A stretch of DNA of 32,849 nt from Tannerella sp. (GCF_030528505.1 NZ_JAUMYS010000031.1:1-32849), one strand, 5' to 3'. Counted from the first letter of the stretch, positions 1 through 7,377 are shown. Numbers and translations are program-made. The notes: a model not told the origin generated them from the letters alone.

Positions 1-191
1 AGGATCGTTTCCTTAAGATGAATGAGTGCTTCCTTAAGATCAAGAAGTCTTTTCGTATGATAGAGGACGAAAGAACGCTTGTATTTTATCGGACAGCCAT
101 ATTATTTTTTACTACTTTTTACTTCTCTCCCTTTGTCCGGATCATGACATTCGGTATAAGGGGGAGAAGAATTACAAAACACAACGAACAG

Positions 192-665
192 ATGAAGACA
201 TTTTTTAAAACAACCTTTTTGCTTCTGCTCACCGTGGTGTTGCTGACCCGTTGCGGAGGAAGCGAACCGAAGAATTTTTCTTATACCTACGTGCTGGAGA
301 GCACCCGAACGTATCGGCTTTTTTTCTCGTTAGACAGCCTGGGGCATTACGTCGTAGAGAAGCAAAACATCCGTTTTGAACAGTACGAACCTTACCGTGC
401 GGAAGGGACCCTGACCGACGAGGAATATGCACGGTTCAAAGCGTTACTGGCTAAAAGTAAGCTTTTCGGCATGAACAATTCATACGGCTTTGAGAAGGAA
501 CCGGATCAGCCTGTAGCCGACATGATCTACCAAATTGCGTATCAGGCCGACGGGCGTGAAAAATTTATTACCATCCGCCACGAGGAGTCCATGCGTTTTT
601 CCCGTCACTTTACGGAGTTGCTGAAATATACGAACGAGTTTATCAGTGACCGAGTCAAGGAATAG
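192..665 (+). CDS. Small predicted lipoprotein, function unknown
   Basis: I do not recognise the family. The 157-residue product begins with a lysine-containing n-region and a Leu/Val-rich core that ends in a lipobox (LLTRC, Cys at about residue 21), followed by Gly-Gly-Ser. This points to a lipoprotein exported to the periplasmic side or outer membrane. The mature part of about 135 residues is charged and rich in Tyr/Phe, with no repeats or membrane segments. The reading frame stays open upstream to the window edge, but I chose the ATG at 192 because it places the signal peptide at the N terminus; the upstream extension looks unlike a real protein. The stop lies 6 bases from the end of the convergent permease gene. 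Bases 1-191 hold only a direct repeat of an 11-base word (TTCCTTAAGAT at about 9 and 30) and no convincing promoter. Confidence 0.7.
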   Translation: MKTFFKTTFLLLLTVVLLTRCGGSEPKNFSYTYVLESTRTYRLFFSLDSLGHYVVEKQNIRFEQYEPYRAEGTLTDEEYARFKALLAKSKLFGMNNSYGFEKEPDQPVADMIYQIAYQADGREKFITIRHEESMRFSRHFTELLKYTNEFISDRVKE

Positions 666-671
666 CCGTTA

Positions 672-1691
672 TCACATCTTGCCTTTGTCCAGATACTCGG
701 TCTTAAACATTTTGATCAGCAGAAAAAAGATGGAGAGCAACAGCGGGCCGAAAATGATCCCCCAGAATCCGAAAACCGACAGACCGAGAATTACGCCGAA
801 AACCGTGATCAGCGGATGCGTATCGGCCAGTTTTTTCTGAAGGACGAAACGGATCACATTGTCGATATTCGTGAGGATGATGGCGCAGAATGCTCCCAAC
901 CCGATCGCGTTCGTCCAATCGCCGACCAGCATCAGATACACCACGATCGGCACCCATACGATGCCGGTGCCGACCAGTGGAATGATGGTTGAAAAGCACG
1001 TCAGAAAACCGAAAAGCAAAGCGCTCGGCACACCGAATATCAGATACCCGATGTAGGCAATCAAGCCTTGTATGATGGCAAGTAAAGGGATACCGATGGC
1101 GTTGGAGCGTACCATAACGTATACTTCGTTGGCGATATCTTTCCTGTTTTCAGGGTTAAATGGAAGCAGTTCGTAGAAATACTGCTCAATCGCCCGGAAA
1201 TTAAGCAGGATGAAATACAACAGGAAGATCAGCACTACAACGGTCACGACCATACTGCTCATCTGACTGATAAGGTACTGTATGGCTGTGCTGATATAGC
1301 TCGTAGCCGTTGTCAGATTCTCGGACGAGAACAAATCGTAGTCGAATCGTTGCTGGAGTTGCATCTCGAGGTTTTCAATCATCTTTTGCAGGGACGAAAT
1401 GTCCATGTTGATGTCCTGTACTTTTCCCAGCAACGCCCAAACCATAAAATACAGCGGAACCGTAATGACGACTGCTACTTCGAACAGGATAAGAATTGTG
1501 GCCAGAACATGATTCATCTTTTTCTTTTCTGTCAGGTAAATCATCTGTCGGCGTACGATCACAAAAATAGTGAAGGCCCCAAGCAGCCCGTTTACAAACA
1601 CCCACAATTCCTTAACAATCACCCATCCCAACAACAAGATCAGGATGCCGAGCGAATATTTCCAATATTTTTCTTTTCCTGCCGAAGCCAT
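672..1691 (-). CDS. AI-2E family transporter (PerM/YdiK-type permease)
   Basis: This 339-residue integral membrane protein has the layout of the AI-2E exporter/UPF0118 family. Two N-terminal membrane segments (about residues 10-40) are followed by one at about 60-85, then a soluble loop of about 65 residues (about 90-150). A cluster of hydrophobic segments then runs to the C terminus, including a Gly/Pro-rich conserved stretch (LVGTGIVWVP, then FGVILGLSVFGFWGIIFGPLL). Members are proposed to move small molecules or ions; the autoinducer-2 name comes from one studied member and should not be taken as the substrate here. It lies 57 bases after tyrA, with a weak hairpin in the gap, so it may get read-through from the aromatic operon or be separate. 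Substrate unknown. Confidence 0.85.
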   Translation of the reverse strand: MASAGKEKYWKYSLGILILLLGWVIVKELWVFVNGLLGAFTIFVIVRRQMIYLTEKKKMNHVLATILILFEVAVVITVPLYFMVWALLGKVQDINMDISSLQKMIENLEMQLQQRFDYDLFSSENLTTATSYISTAIQYLISQMSSMVVTVVVLIFLLYFILLNFRAIEQYFYELLPFNPENRKDIANEVYVMVRSNAIGIPLLAIIQGLIAYIGYLIFGVPSALLFGFLTCFSTIIPLVGTGIVWVPIVVYLMLVGDWTNAIGLGAFCAIILTNIDNVIRFVLQKKLADTHPLITVFGVILGLSVFGFWGIIFGPLLLSIFFLLIKMFKTEYLDKGKM

Positions 1692-1709
1692 ATTTTTTCT
1701 ATTTTAAAC

Positions 1710-1741
1710 CGCGTAAAGGTAAAAAGTTTTCCGGTTACGCG
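1710..1741 (-). terminator. Possible weak terminator after tyrA
   Basis: On the minus strand CGCGTAA at 1741-1735 can pair with TTACGCG at 1716-1710 across an 18-base loop, and the following transcript is only moderately U-rich. It lies directly after the tyrA stop. The long loop and poor U tract make it at best a leaky terminator. Confidence 0.35.
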
Positions 1742-1748
1742 TTTTACT

Positions 1749-2522
1749 CTATTCGATTTTTTTGCGCAGACGCGCCAAATAGCCTCGCATCGCTTCCGTA
1801 TCGCGCTCGGAGATGATTCTCTGTAATTCGTCCAGCTCGCGCTGGATACGGTCGATCTGCCTCGGCGTACGTGGATTAAACAGGATTTCGGTCAGTAGAT
1901 AATCATCTTCGGAAAGGACGCCTCGCGCGATTTTCATGTGGCGTCTGAAAGTCGTTCCCGGCGCATCCTGATGTACCATCGTCGCAACGAAAACGAACGT
2001 CGAAGCGAACGGAATGCCCAACGAGTAAGCGACGACCTTGTCATGTTCTTCAAACGTGTATTCAAAGATGTTCAGTTTGAGCTTTTCATATAAGTCTTTG
2101 AAGAAGATTCTGCCGAGGTGATCGCCTTCGGAGATGATGATGGCGTTCTCTTGCATCAGGTTGCCGAGATTTGCGAACGTAGGCCCGAACATCGGGTGGG
2201 TAGAGACGTACGGAAATCCGCTGTCTTTGTAGAATTCCAGCAGGTTCGTTTTCACCGAGGCGATGTCGGCAATGATGCAATAGGGCCGAAGGTGCGGCAA
2301 TACGCTTCGGAAAGCCTCGATCGTTTGGGTCAGCGTCACGCAGTTGATGACCATCTCGGGGGCAAACGCGTCGATCTCGTCGACCGATTGCATGCGCAAG
2401 GCATTGTAGATAAAACGCATCCGTTTGGGGTCTTGTTCGAGTACGGCCACCTCGTGGTCGAAACTCAGCAGGTCGGTAAAGAAAGCCCCCATCTTTCCCG
2501 CACCCAGAATCAATATTTTCAT
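1749..2522 (-). CDS. tyrA: Prephenate dehydrogenase
   Basis: This enzyme oxidatively decarboxylates prephenate to 4-hydroxyphenylpyruvate with NAD(P)+, the committed step to tyrosine. The 257-residue protein starts with a Rossmann nucleotide-binding motif (GAGKMG, residues 7-12). It carries the conserved substrate-site segment STHPMFGP (His109) in the middle and a helical C-terminal half. It is a short stand-alone form: no chorismate mutase or ACT domain is attached, because the mutase is fused to the DAHP synthase encoded just upstream. The start ATG is 12 bases after the stop of that gene, so the two are surely co-transcribed. It is the last gene of the pheA-aminotransferase-DAHP synthase-tyrA operon and therefore under the attenuator upstream of pheA. 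Confidence 0.93.
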   Translation of the reverse strand: MKILILGAGKMGAFFTDLLSFDHEVAVLEQDPKRMRFIYNALRMQSVDEIDAFAPEMVINCVTLTQTIEAFRSVLPHLRPYCIIADIASVKTNLLEFYKDSGFPYVSTHPMFGPTFANLGNLMQENAIIISEGDHLGRIFFKDLYEKLKLNIFEYTFEEHDKVVAYSLGIPFASTFVFVATMVHQDAPGTTFRRHMKIARGVLSEDDYLLTEILFNPRTPRQIDRIQRELDELQRIISERDTEAMRGYLARLRKKIE

Positions 2523-2534
2523 TGTTTGTTCGGT

Positions 2535-3605
2535 TTATTCGTTCATGACAATCATTTGCTGGCGTACCGATTCCTCGTGAATCTCTTTCAGGATAGCCAG
2601 TACGAAGTCGGGATTCAGGTCCATGGCCATGCCTGCCTTCGTGCGATTTTCCAGAATCTCTCCGTAGCGAGGCGTTTGCAGTACCGGCATTTGGTGTTCC
2701 TTCTTATACACCCCGATCTCTCGCGAGATACGCATGCGTTTGGCCAGCAACTCGAGCAGACTCTCGTCGATGCCGTCGATTTGTCGGCGCAATTCGTGCA
2801 GATTCTCGGTCGTCTGATTCGACTCGCGGATGACGAGCAGGTTCAGTACATAATCCAGCACCTCGGGCGTAATCTGCTGCGCCGCATCGCTCCATGCGTG
2901 GTCGGGGTCGCAATGCGATTCGATGATCAACCCGTCGAAATTCAAGTCCATCGCCTGCTGACAGAGTGAGGCGATCAGTTCGCGTTTGCCTCCGATATGG
3001 CTGGGGTCGCAAATGATCGGTAAGTTCGGCATGCGGCGACGCAGCTCGATGGCGATATGCCAGAGCGGAAGATTGCGATACATCTTCTTGTCGAACGAGC
3101 TGAACCCGCGATGTACCGCTCCGATGCGGTGGATGCCCGCCCCGTAAAGCCGCTCGATGGCGCCGATCCATAGCTCCAGATCGGGATTCACCGGGTTTTT
3201 GACCAGCACGGGTATATCGACCCCTCGCAGCGCGTCGGCTACGTCTTGCATGGCAAACGGATTGACGGCTGTTCGCGCACCGATCCATAACACATCGACT
3301 CCGGCCTTTAAGGCTTCAAAAACATGATCTCTCGTGGCCACCTCGGTAGCTACGTACATGCCCGTCTCTTCCTTTACCTTTTTCAACCATTGCAGTCCAA
3401 TCGTACCTACTCCTTCAAAGCCGCCGGGTTTGGTGCGAGGCTTCCAGATACCCGCACGAAAGATACGGATACCGATCGCCGCCAATCCTTTGGCCGTAGT
3501 CAAGACCTGCTCTTCGGTTTCGGCACTGCACGGGCCGGAAATCACGAGCGGACGCTTGTCTTCGATTCCCGGTAATAAAATAGATTGTAGTTCTAACTGT
3601 TCCAT
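2535..3605 (-). CDS. Bifunctional DAHP synthase (type I-beta)/chorismate mutase
   Basis: One 356-residue chain holds two steps of aromatic synthesis: condensation of phosphoenolpyruvate with erythrose 4-phosphate, and chorismate to prephenate. Residues about 1-255 are a DAHP synthase barrel with GPCS (Cys26), KPRTKPGGFEG (55-65), DPSH (His203) and IESH (Glu229), the usual metal and substrate positions. Residues about 265-356 are an AroQ chorismate mutase helix bundle (LRRQIDGIDESLLELLAKRM, then a Lys-Lys at about 301). The same domain order is known from Prevotella nigrescens, where prephenate bound at the mutase domain inhibits the synthase; similar control is likely here but not shown. I rejected the longer frame (start 3701) because it overlaps the aminotransferase gene; the ATG at 3605 leaves a 35-base gap and gives the family N terminus. 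Confidence 0.93.
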   Translation of the reverse strand: MEQLELQSILLPGIEDKRPLVISGPCSAETEEQVLTTAKGLAAIGIRIFRAGIWKPRTKPGGFEGVGTIGLQWLKKVKEETGMYVATEVATRDHVFEALKAGVDVLWIGARTAVNPFAMQDVADALRGVDIPVLVKNPVNPDLELWIGAIERLYGAGIHRIGAVHRGFSSFDKKMYRNLPLWHIAIELRRRMPNLPIICDPSHIGGKRELIASLCQQAMDLNFDGLIIESHCDPDHAWSDAAQQITPEVLDYVLNLLVIRESNQTTENLHELRRQIDGIDESLLELLAKRMRISREIGVYKKEHQMPVLQTPRYGEILENRTKAGMAMDLNPDFVLAILKEIHEESVRQQMIVMNE

Positions 3606-3640
3606 ACACTTTATTTTTTTCTGTTTATCAAAACTTCGTT

Positions 3641-4849
3641 TTATTGTTTTCGTATACGGCTTACCCGTACCAGCGCTTCGGCCAGCTGTTCGTTCTTGCA
3701 ACAGAGCGACAGCCGTACATAGCGTTCGCCCGCCTTGCCGAAAATAAATCCGGGCGTGATAAATACCTTCGCTTCGCGCAGTACACGATCGGCCAGCGCT
3801 TCACCGCTTATTTCCGTATCGGCGATCTTTCCCCAGAGAAACATACCCACTTGCTGCTCGTCGTACGTACAATTCAGCGCTTCCATGATTTGCCCGGCCA
3901 ACTTGCGACGGCTCTGATAGATACGGTTCATCTCGGCATACCAGGCCGGCGGTGCATTCAACGCTTCGACTACGGCCGATTGCATCGGACGGAACTGCCC
4001 TGAATCGACGTTGCTCTTCACTTTCAGAATCCATTCTACGAACTGCGCGTTCGACACCAGCATCGCCATACGCCATCCCGGCATGTTGTGCGCTTTGCTC
4101 ATCGAGTTGAGTTCGATCGCGATCTCTTTCGCCCCTTTTACGCGCAGGATGCTACGCGGATGATCGTTGAGGATGAAGCTGTATGGGTTATCGTGACAGA
4201 TCACGATTCCGTGGCGACGGCCAAAAGCGATCAGCCGTTCGAACAGAGCGTCGTCTCCGTCAGCACCGGTCGGCATATTCGGGTAGTTCGTCCACATCAG
4301 TTTGATACGGGCGAGGCCGCCGGCCTTTCGCTCGTCCACGATCCGCTCCAGTGCGTCGAAATCGGGCTGCCAGCCGTTCGATTCGTGTAGCTCGTAGGCG
4401 ATGAGGTCTGCCCCGACAAGCCGGCTCACCGAGCTGTACGTCGGATAGCCCGGATTAGGCACGAGCACGCCGTCGCCCGGATTGAGGAAGGCCATGGAGA
4501 TATGCAGAATCCCTTCTTTCGAGCCGATAAGCGGCAGGATTTCCGTTTCGGGGTCTGCCTCTACGCCGAACCATCGCCGATACCATCCCGCATAGCCATG
4601 CCGCAGTTCGGGAATGCCTGTATAAGGTTGGTAACCGTGCACATCCGGTCGGCATGCTTCGCGACAGAGCGTGGCGATCGCCTCGTCCGATGGCGGCAAG
4701 TCGGGACTTCCCACGCCGAGGCTGATCACACGCATTCCCGCGGCGTTCATCGCGGCGACTTCTTTCAGTTTCTTTGAAAAGTAATATTCCTGCACGCTGT
4801 CCACACGCGCGGCAGGCATAACATCATATACCTTGTTTTCCTTCTGCAT
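3641..4849 (-). CDS. PLP-dependent class I/II aminotransferase, probably aromatic
   Basis: Fold-type I aminotransferase of about 400 residues. The PLP lysine is in SMSKAHNMPGWR (Lys about 252), the upstream PLP contacts in the PNPGYPTY and HDNPYSF segments, and a conserved N-terminal SLGVGSPDLPPS. The sequence class includes LL-diaminopimelate and aspartate/aromatic aminotransferases. Its place between pheA and DAHP synthase/tyrA points to the last step, transamination of phenylpyruvate and 4-hydroxyphenylpyruvate to Phe and Tyr (inference from context). The start is uncertain: GTG 4855, ATG 4849 and ATG 4819 are all in frame. The first two overlap pheA by 26-32 bases, and the last leaves a 4-base gap and fits homologues beginning near the ARVDSVQEYYFS segment. 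I list ATG 4849 as a compromise. Confidence 0.88.
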   Translation of the reverse strand: MQKENKVYDVMPAARVDSVQEYYFSKKLKEVAAMNAAGMRVISLGVGSPDLPPSDEAIATLCREACRPDVHGYQPYTGIPELRHGYAGWYRRWFGVEADPETEILPLIGSKEGILHISMAFLNPGDGVLVPNPGYPTYSSVSRLVGADLIAYELHESNGWQPDFDALERIVDERKAGGLARIKLMWTNYPNMPTGADGDDALFERLIAFGRRHGIVICHDNPYSFILNDHPRSILRVKGAKEIAIELNSMSKAHNMPGWRMAMLVSNAQFVEWILKVKSNVDSGQFRPMQSAVVEALNAPPAWYAEMNRIYQSRRKLAGQIMEALNCTYDEQQVGMFLWGKIADTEISGEALADRVLREAKVFITPGFIFGKAGERYVRLSLCCKNEQLAEALVRVSRIRKQ

Positions 4850-5666
4850 ATTCACCTAAAATTTTCAAATCCTTCGTCAGCGGCATAATCGCATCCAGCG
4901 CCTGTTTGTAGCGTGGATAATCCGAAAACGTCAGATTGACGTAAAACAAATATTCCCATTCGCGCCCGATAATCGGCAAGGACTGTATTTTCGACAGATT
5001 CATATCATAGAACGAGAGAATCGTCAGAACTTTCGAGAGGCTGCCGGCCGTATGTGGCAGGGAGAAGACGAGCGAAGCCTTGTTCTTTGTCACTCCTTCA
5101 AGGAGTTCGGAAGCCATCGACGGAGTGGCCACGGCCAGAAAGCGCGTATAGTTGCGTTTGTTCGTCTCGATACCTTCGGCCAGCACCTCCAGCCCGTACA
5201 TCTCGGCTGCCCGACGTGCACAGATGGCGGCATGGCCTTCCATGTTCTCCTCGGCGATCCGTCGTGCACTGCCTGCTGTGTCGTCCATCTCGACGAGCTT
5301 GACATGCGGAAGCGTCTCCAGAAAATCATCGCATTGCATCAGGGCGATGGGATGCGAATTAATCTCCGTAAGATCGGACATTTTGGTGCCCGGAAGTGCG
5401 GCCAGTGAGTGCATGATACGTAATTTATACTCTCCTGCCACCACGCACCCGCTTTGTCGGATCAATTCGTGATTTTGCAACAAACTGCCGGCGATTGTGT
5501 TCTCGATCGCCATGATTCCGACCGTCCGTTCATCGGACGCGACTCTTCGCACAAGCTCCTTGAACGTCTCGCACGGCACTAACTCGATCGGTTCGTCTTC
5601 AAAATAGCGATGCGCCGCTACATCATGGTACGAACCGGCTATCCCTTGTATGGCAACTTTTCTCAT
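4824..5666 (-). CDS. pheA: Prephenate dehydratase with ACT domain
   Basis: Converts prephenate to phenylpyruvate, the committed step to phenylalanine. Residues 1-180 are the catalytic periplasmic-binding-like fold: the N-terminal AIQGIAGSYH, the IENTIAGS segment (54-61) and the signature NYTRFLAV with Thr174-Arg175-Phe176. Residues about 197-275 form an ACT regulatory domain (SLPHTAGSLSKVL, then LSKIQSLPI). The usual Phe-binding ESRP motif reads QSLP here, so feedback inhibition may differ from that of the enterobacterial enzyme. There is no fused chorismate mutase. It is the first structural gene of the operon, and its ATG is about 40 bases after an intrinsic terminator that ends the Phe/Tyr leader, so its transcription should depend on attenuation. 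Confidence 0.93.
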   Translation of the reverse strand: MRKVAIQGIAGSYHDVAAHRYFEDEPIELVPCETFKELVRRVASDERTVGIMAIENTIAGSLLQNHELIRQSGCVVAGEYKLRIMHSLAALPGTKMSDLTEINSHPIALMQCDDFLETLPHVKLVEMDDTAGSARRIAEENMEGHAAICARRAAEMYGLEVLAEGIETNKRNYTRFLAVATPSMASELLEGVTKNKASLVFSLPHTAGSLSKVLTILSFYDMNLSKIQSLPIIGREWEYLFYVNLTFSDYPRYKQALDAIMPLTKDLKILGEYAEGKQGI

Positions 5667-5704
5667 TCTCTATCTTTCTTTTTTTTCTTCATGTTTGCAA
5701 CATC

Positions 5705-5737
5705 AAAAAAAAATCCCGCCATTCACATGGCAGGATT
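5705..5737 (-). terminator. Attenuator terminator in the pheA operon leader
   Basis: On the minus strand an 11-base-pair stem (AATCCTGCCAT with ATGGCGGGATT, one U-G pair) closed by the tetraloop GTGA is followed by a run of about 9 U. It lies between the leader peptide gene and pheA, not after a structural gene, so it can only stop transcription before the operon. Its 5' arm (TCCTGCC, 5735-5729) is also complementary to GGCAGGA at 5802-5796, the predicted antiterminator strand. Confidence 0.88.
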
Positions 5738-5790
5738 CTTTTTAAATGTCTAATACCCTATGGCACTTTCTTACATTCTTTTCACACATA

Positions 5791-5856
5791 TCAAGTCCTG
5801 CCTTTATCTGTTTGAAGATAAAAGTAATAATACTTGTAGGTGTAAAATCGTTTCAC
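5791..5856 (-). CDS. Phe/Tyr-rich leader peptide of the pheA operon
   Basis: A 21-codon ORF begins with GTG at 5856 and ends with TGA at 5791. The peptide starts MKRFYTYKYYYFYL and continues QTDKGRT. Residues 4-13 contain 2 Phe and 6 Tyr, all in one block, which is the pattern of a ribosome-stalling leader peptide and unlike any chance ORF. An in-frame stop upstream and the lack of other start codons fix the GTG as start. The start is about 20 bases after the predicted transcription start. The peptide itself probably has no function beyond being translated. GTG initiation and the lack of a clear Shine-Dalgarno sequence are the weak points. Confidence 0.83.
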   Translation of the reverse strand: MKRFYTYKYYYFYLQTDKGRT

Positions 5857-5883
5857 TTTTTGTTTACTTGATTATATCACGTG

Positions 5884-5913
5884 CAAAGATACATCACCTT
5901 TTTTAACATGCAA
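5884..5913 (-). promoter_or_regulatory. Promoter of the aromatic amino acid operon
   Basis: The minus strand carries TATCTTTG at 5891-5884, a full match to the Bacteroidetes -7 consensus TAnnTTTG, preceded by TTG at 5913-5911 (-33) with a 19-base spacer. The predicted start near 5877-5880 puts the leader GTG about 20 bases downstream. The -33 element is the edge of the 26-base palindrome at 5911-5936. Confidence 0.8.
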
Positions 5914-5936
5914 GAAAAAAAACGTTTTTTTTCTTG
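5911..5936 (-). terminator. Perfect 26-base A/T palindrome, probable terminator of the SDR gene
   Basis: CAAG followed by eight A, CG, eight T and CTTG forms a perfect self-complementary sequence of 26 bases. It lies 40 bases after the SDR stop codon on the minus strand. An RNA hairpin of A-U pairs with a built-in U run could end that transcript, although the stem lacks the GC core of a strong terminator. It directly abuts the next promoter, so a DNA-level role (protein binding, cruciform) is possible too. Confidence 0.5.
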
Positions 5937-5975
5937 TATCTCCGGATAATTTTATGCGAGAGCACTTGCAATCCA

Positions 5976-6707
5976 TTAATTGTTGCTGATTTTTAAGCGC
6001 TCCCAGATACGTTGTGGAACGAGTCGCAAGAAGAAGACCAAAAGACGGTAACGCCAGTCGATGACCACAACGCGTTTGCGCTTTTCTATTGCCCGGACGA
6101 TATGTCGAGCCACAACTTCCGGGCGCATGAGCATCGGATATTTCTTTTGCTTGTCGAGGATGGCCGTATCTACAAATCCGGGTCGTATATCGGTGAAAAT
6201 AAGGTTGTCCTGCTTTAGATGCGTCAACTGAGCCAAAGCGTCGATATAGGTATTCTGGAAACGTTTGGAGGCCGAATAAGCCGGAGCGCTTCCCAGCCCT
6301 TTTGTACCCGCAATCGAACTGATGACGGCGATATGTCCGCCGCCGTTGTCGTGGAAATAACGGTAGGCCGCTGTTACCATACGGATAAATCCGGAAACGT
6401 TCGTAGCTGCCGTCCACAACTCGATATCTTCTTGCAGGGTTGTATTTTGCCGCCCGACGCCCGACGAGAGAAAGAACAGTTCCATCCCGCCCATGGCCTC
6501 GATTAACCGATGTAAACGCTCCGGTGCGTCGTCGCGTGTTACATCGAGCATTTGCGTCGTCACCCGCTCCGGGGCCAACGTCCGCAAACGTTCCAGCTCC
6601 GCTTCGCGACGACCTGCCACACCCAGCGCCCAGCCGCGAGCGAGTAAAAGTTTCGCCACTTCCAGCCCAATGCCGGAAGTGGCGCCTATAACAATCGCTC
6701 GTTTCAC
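5976..6707 (-). CDS. Short-chain dehydrogenase/reductase family oxidoreductase
   Basis: Classical SDR of 243 residues. The NAD(P)-binding GATSGIG (8-14) is followed by an Arg-Arg after the second strand (33-34, suggesting NADPH), then the catalytic Asn103, Ser130/131 and YSASK (Tyr144, Lys148). The usual NNAG motif reads SSGVG here. The C terminus has a hydrophobic Arg-containing tail (LLVFFLRLVPQRIWERL) that may lie on the membrane, as in SDR proteins of the DltE/YbbO type. The substrate cannot be told from sequence. The start is GTG at 6707, one base after the tpx stop, so the two are translationally coupled and co-transcribed. Pairing with a peroxidase hints at a role in stress or lipid aldehyde handling, which is speculation. 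Confidence 0.85.
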   Translation of the reverse strand: MKRAIVIGATSGIGLEVAKLLLARGWALGVAGRREAELERLRTLAPERVTTQMLDVTRDDAPERLHRLIEAMGGMELFFLSSGVGRQNTTLQEDIELWTAATNVSGFIRMVTAAYRYFHDNGGGHIAVISSIAGTKGLGSAPAYSASKRFQNTYIDALAQLTHLKQDNLIFTDIRPGFVDTAILDKQKKYPMLMRPEVVARHIVRAIEKRKRVVVIDWRYRLLVFFLRLVPQRIWERLKISNN

Positions 6708-6708
6708 C

Positions 6709-7233
6709 TTACAGCGTGCCTTTCGCTGCGTTCAGCGCTTTTTCGTAATCAGGTTCCGTCGTCAACTCTTTCACGTATTCGACGTAAACGACTTTTCCTT
6801 CCGGATTGATTACAACAACACCGCGTGCCAGTAACATATTTTCTTTGATCAGAAAACCATATTTCCGGCCGAACTCCGACTGCATGTAATCCGATAGCGT
6901 ATGAATACGGTCGATTCCTTCGGCCGCGCAGAAACGTCCCAGAGCAAACGGTAAGTCTTTCGACAAAGTCAGTACGACTACGTTCTCCGACAATGCCGTC
7001 GCTTCTTTGTTGAAGCGTTTTGTTTGCATGGCGCAGACGCCGGTGTCGATTGACGGAAAAACGGAAAGAATCACCGTCTTGCCTTTGAAGTCGGACAGAG
7101 ATACGGGTTTGCTATCGCGACCTACGGCTGTAAAATCGGGAGCCGTGTCGCCCATTTGAATCATTTCACCCAGCAATGTCAGCGGAGCGCCAGTGAAAGC
7201 AATTACGCCTTTGTTTTCTTTTAATTCGTTCAT
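6709..7233 (-). CDS. tpx: Thiol peroxidase (atypical 2-Cys peroxiredoxin)
   Basis: Reduces hydrogen peroxide and organic hydroperoxides using thioredoxin. The 174-residue protein carries the family N terminus (FTGAPLTLLG), the APDF segment, and the peroxidatic cysteine in FPSIDTGVCAMQ (Cys67). The resolving cysteine Cys102 is in GRFCAAEGI, in the alpha-3 position typical of Tpx rather than AhpC. The family motif is normally DTPVC; here Pro is replaced by Gly. The frame is open further upstream to 7299, but the 22 extra residues do not fit the family, whose members are about 165-170 long, so I chose the ATG at 7233 (ATG 7236 is equally possible). It is followed after one base by the SDR gene. 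Confidence 0.92.
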   Translation of the reverse strand: MNELKENKGVIAFTGAPLTLLGEMIQMGDTAPDFTAVGRDSKPVSLSDFKGKTVILSVFPSIDTGVCAMQTKRFNKEATALSENVVVLTLSKDLPFALGRFCAAEGIDRIHTLSDYMQSEFGRKYGFLIKENMLLARGVVVINPEGKVVYVEYVKELTTEPDYEKALNAAKGTL

Positions 7234-7335
7234 CATATCCAATTGTATCTTGATTAAATAATAAATAAATTTCATGAATCCGCCCTGTCGGGCTGACATT
7301 CATTTCATGCGGCTAAGTTAGTCAACCTTCAGCAT

Positions 7336-7377
7336 AAAACAAAAAAGCCAATGTACGATTTCGCGCACATTGACTTT
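7336..7377 (-). terminator. Intrinsic terminator after hsp20
   Basis: Minus-strand stem AAAGTCAATGT (7377-7367) with ACATTGGCTTT (7354-7344), one U-G pair, extendable by three pairs into the loop, followed by TTTTGTTTT. It lies 40 bases after the hsp20 stop codon and separates hsp20 from tpx. Confidence 0.8.

Larger units (their letters stand above)
5705..5856 (-). promoter_or_regulatory. Phe/Tyr transcription attenuator of the pheA-aminotransferase-DAHPS-tyrA operon
   Basis: Four ordered elements are visible on the minus strand. First comes a leader ORF with 8 Phe/Tyr codons in a run of 10. Second, a 7-base-pair hairpin inside its end (TTTATCT 5822-5816 with AGATAAA 5809-5803, loop of 6) can act as pause hairpin. 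Third, GGCAGGA (5802-5796) lies directly after it. Fourth comes the terminator, whose 5' arm pairs perfectly with GGCAGGA over 7 bases. Model by analogy with enterobacterial attenuators: a ribosome stalled for lack of Tyr-tRNA or Phe-tRNA prevents the pause hairpin, frees GGCAGGA to pair with TCCTGCC and blocks the terminator. A ribosome that reaches the stop codon at 5791 covers GGCAGGA and lets the terminator form. The elements are read directly; the switching is inference. Confidence 0.85.

Noticed and set aside
18-191. N-terminal extension of the small lipoprotein or the tail of an upstream gene
   Set aside because: The frame is open but low-complexity and would bury the signal peptide; no family match and a better start at 192.
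5742-5789. Second short ORF (16 codons, ATG start) between the Phe/Tyr leader and the terminator
   Set aside because: Its composition (MCEKNVRKCHRVLDI) has no amino acid bias tied to the operon, and it lies in the spacer between antiterminator and terminator; it is probably chance.
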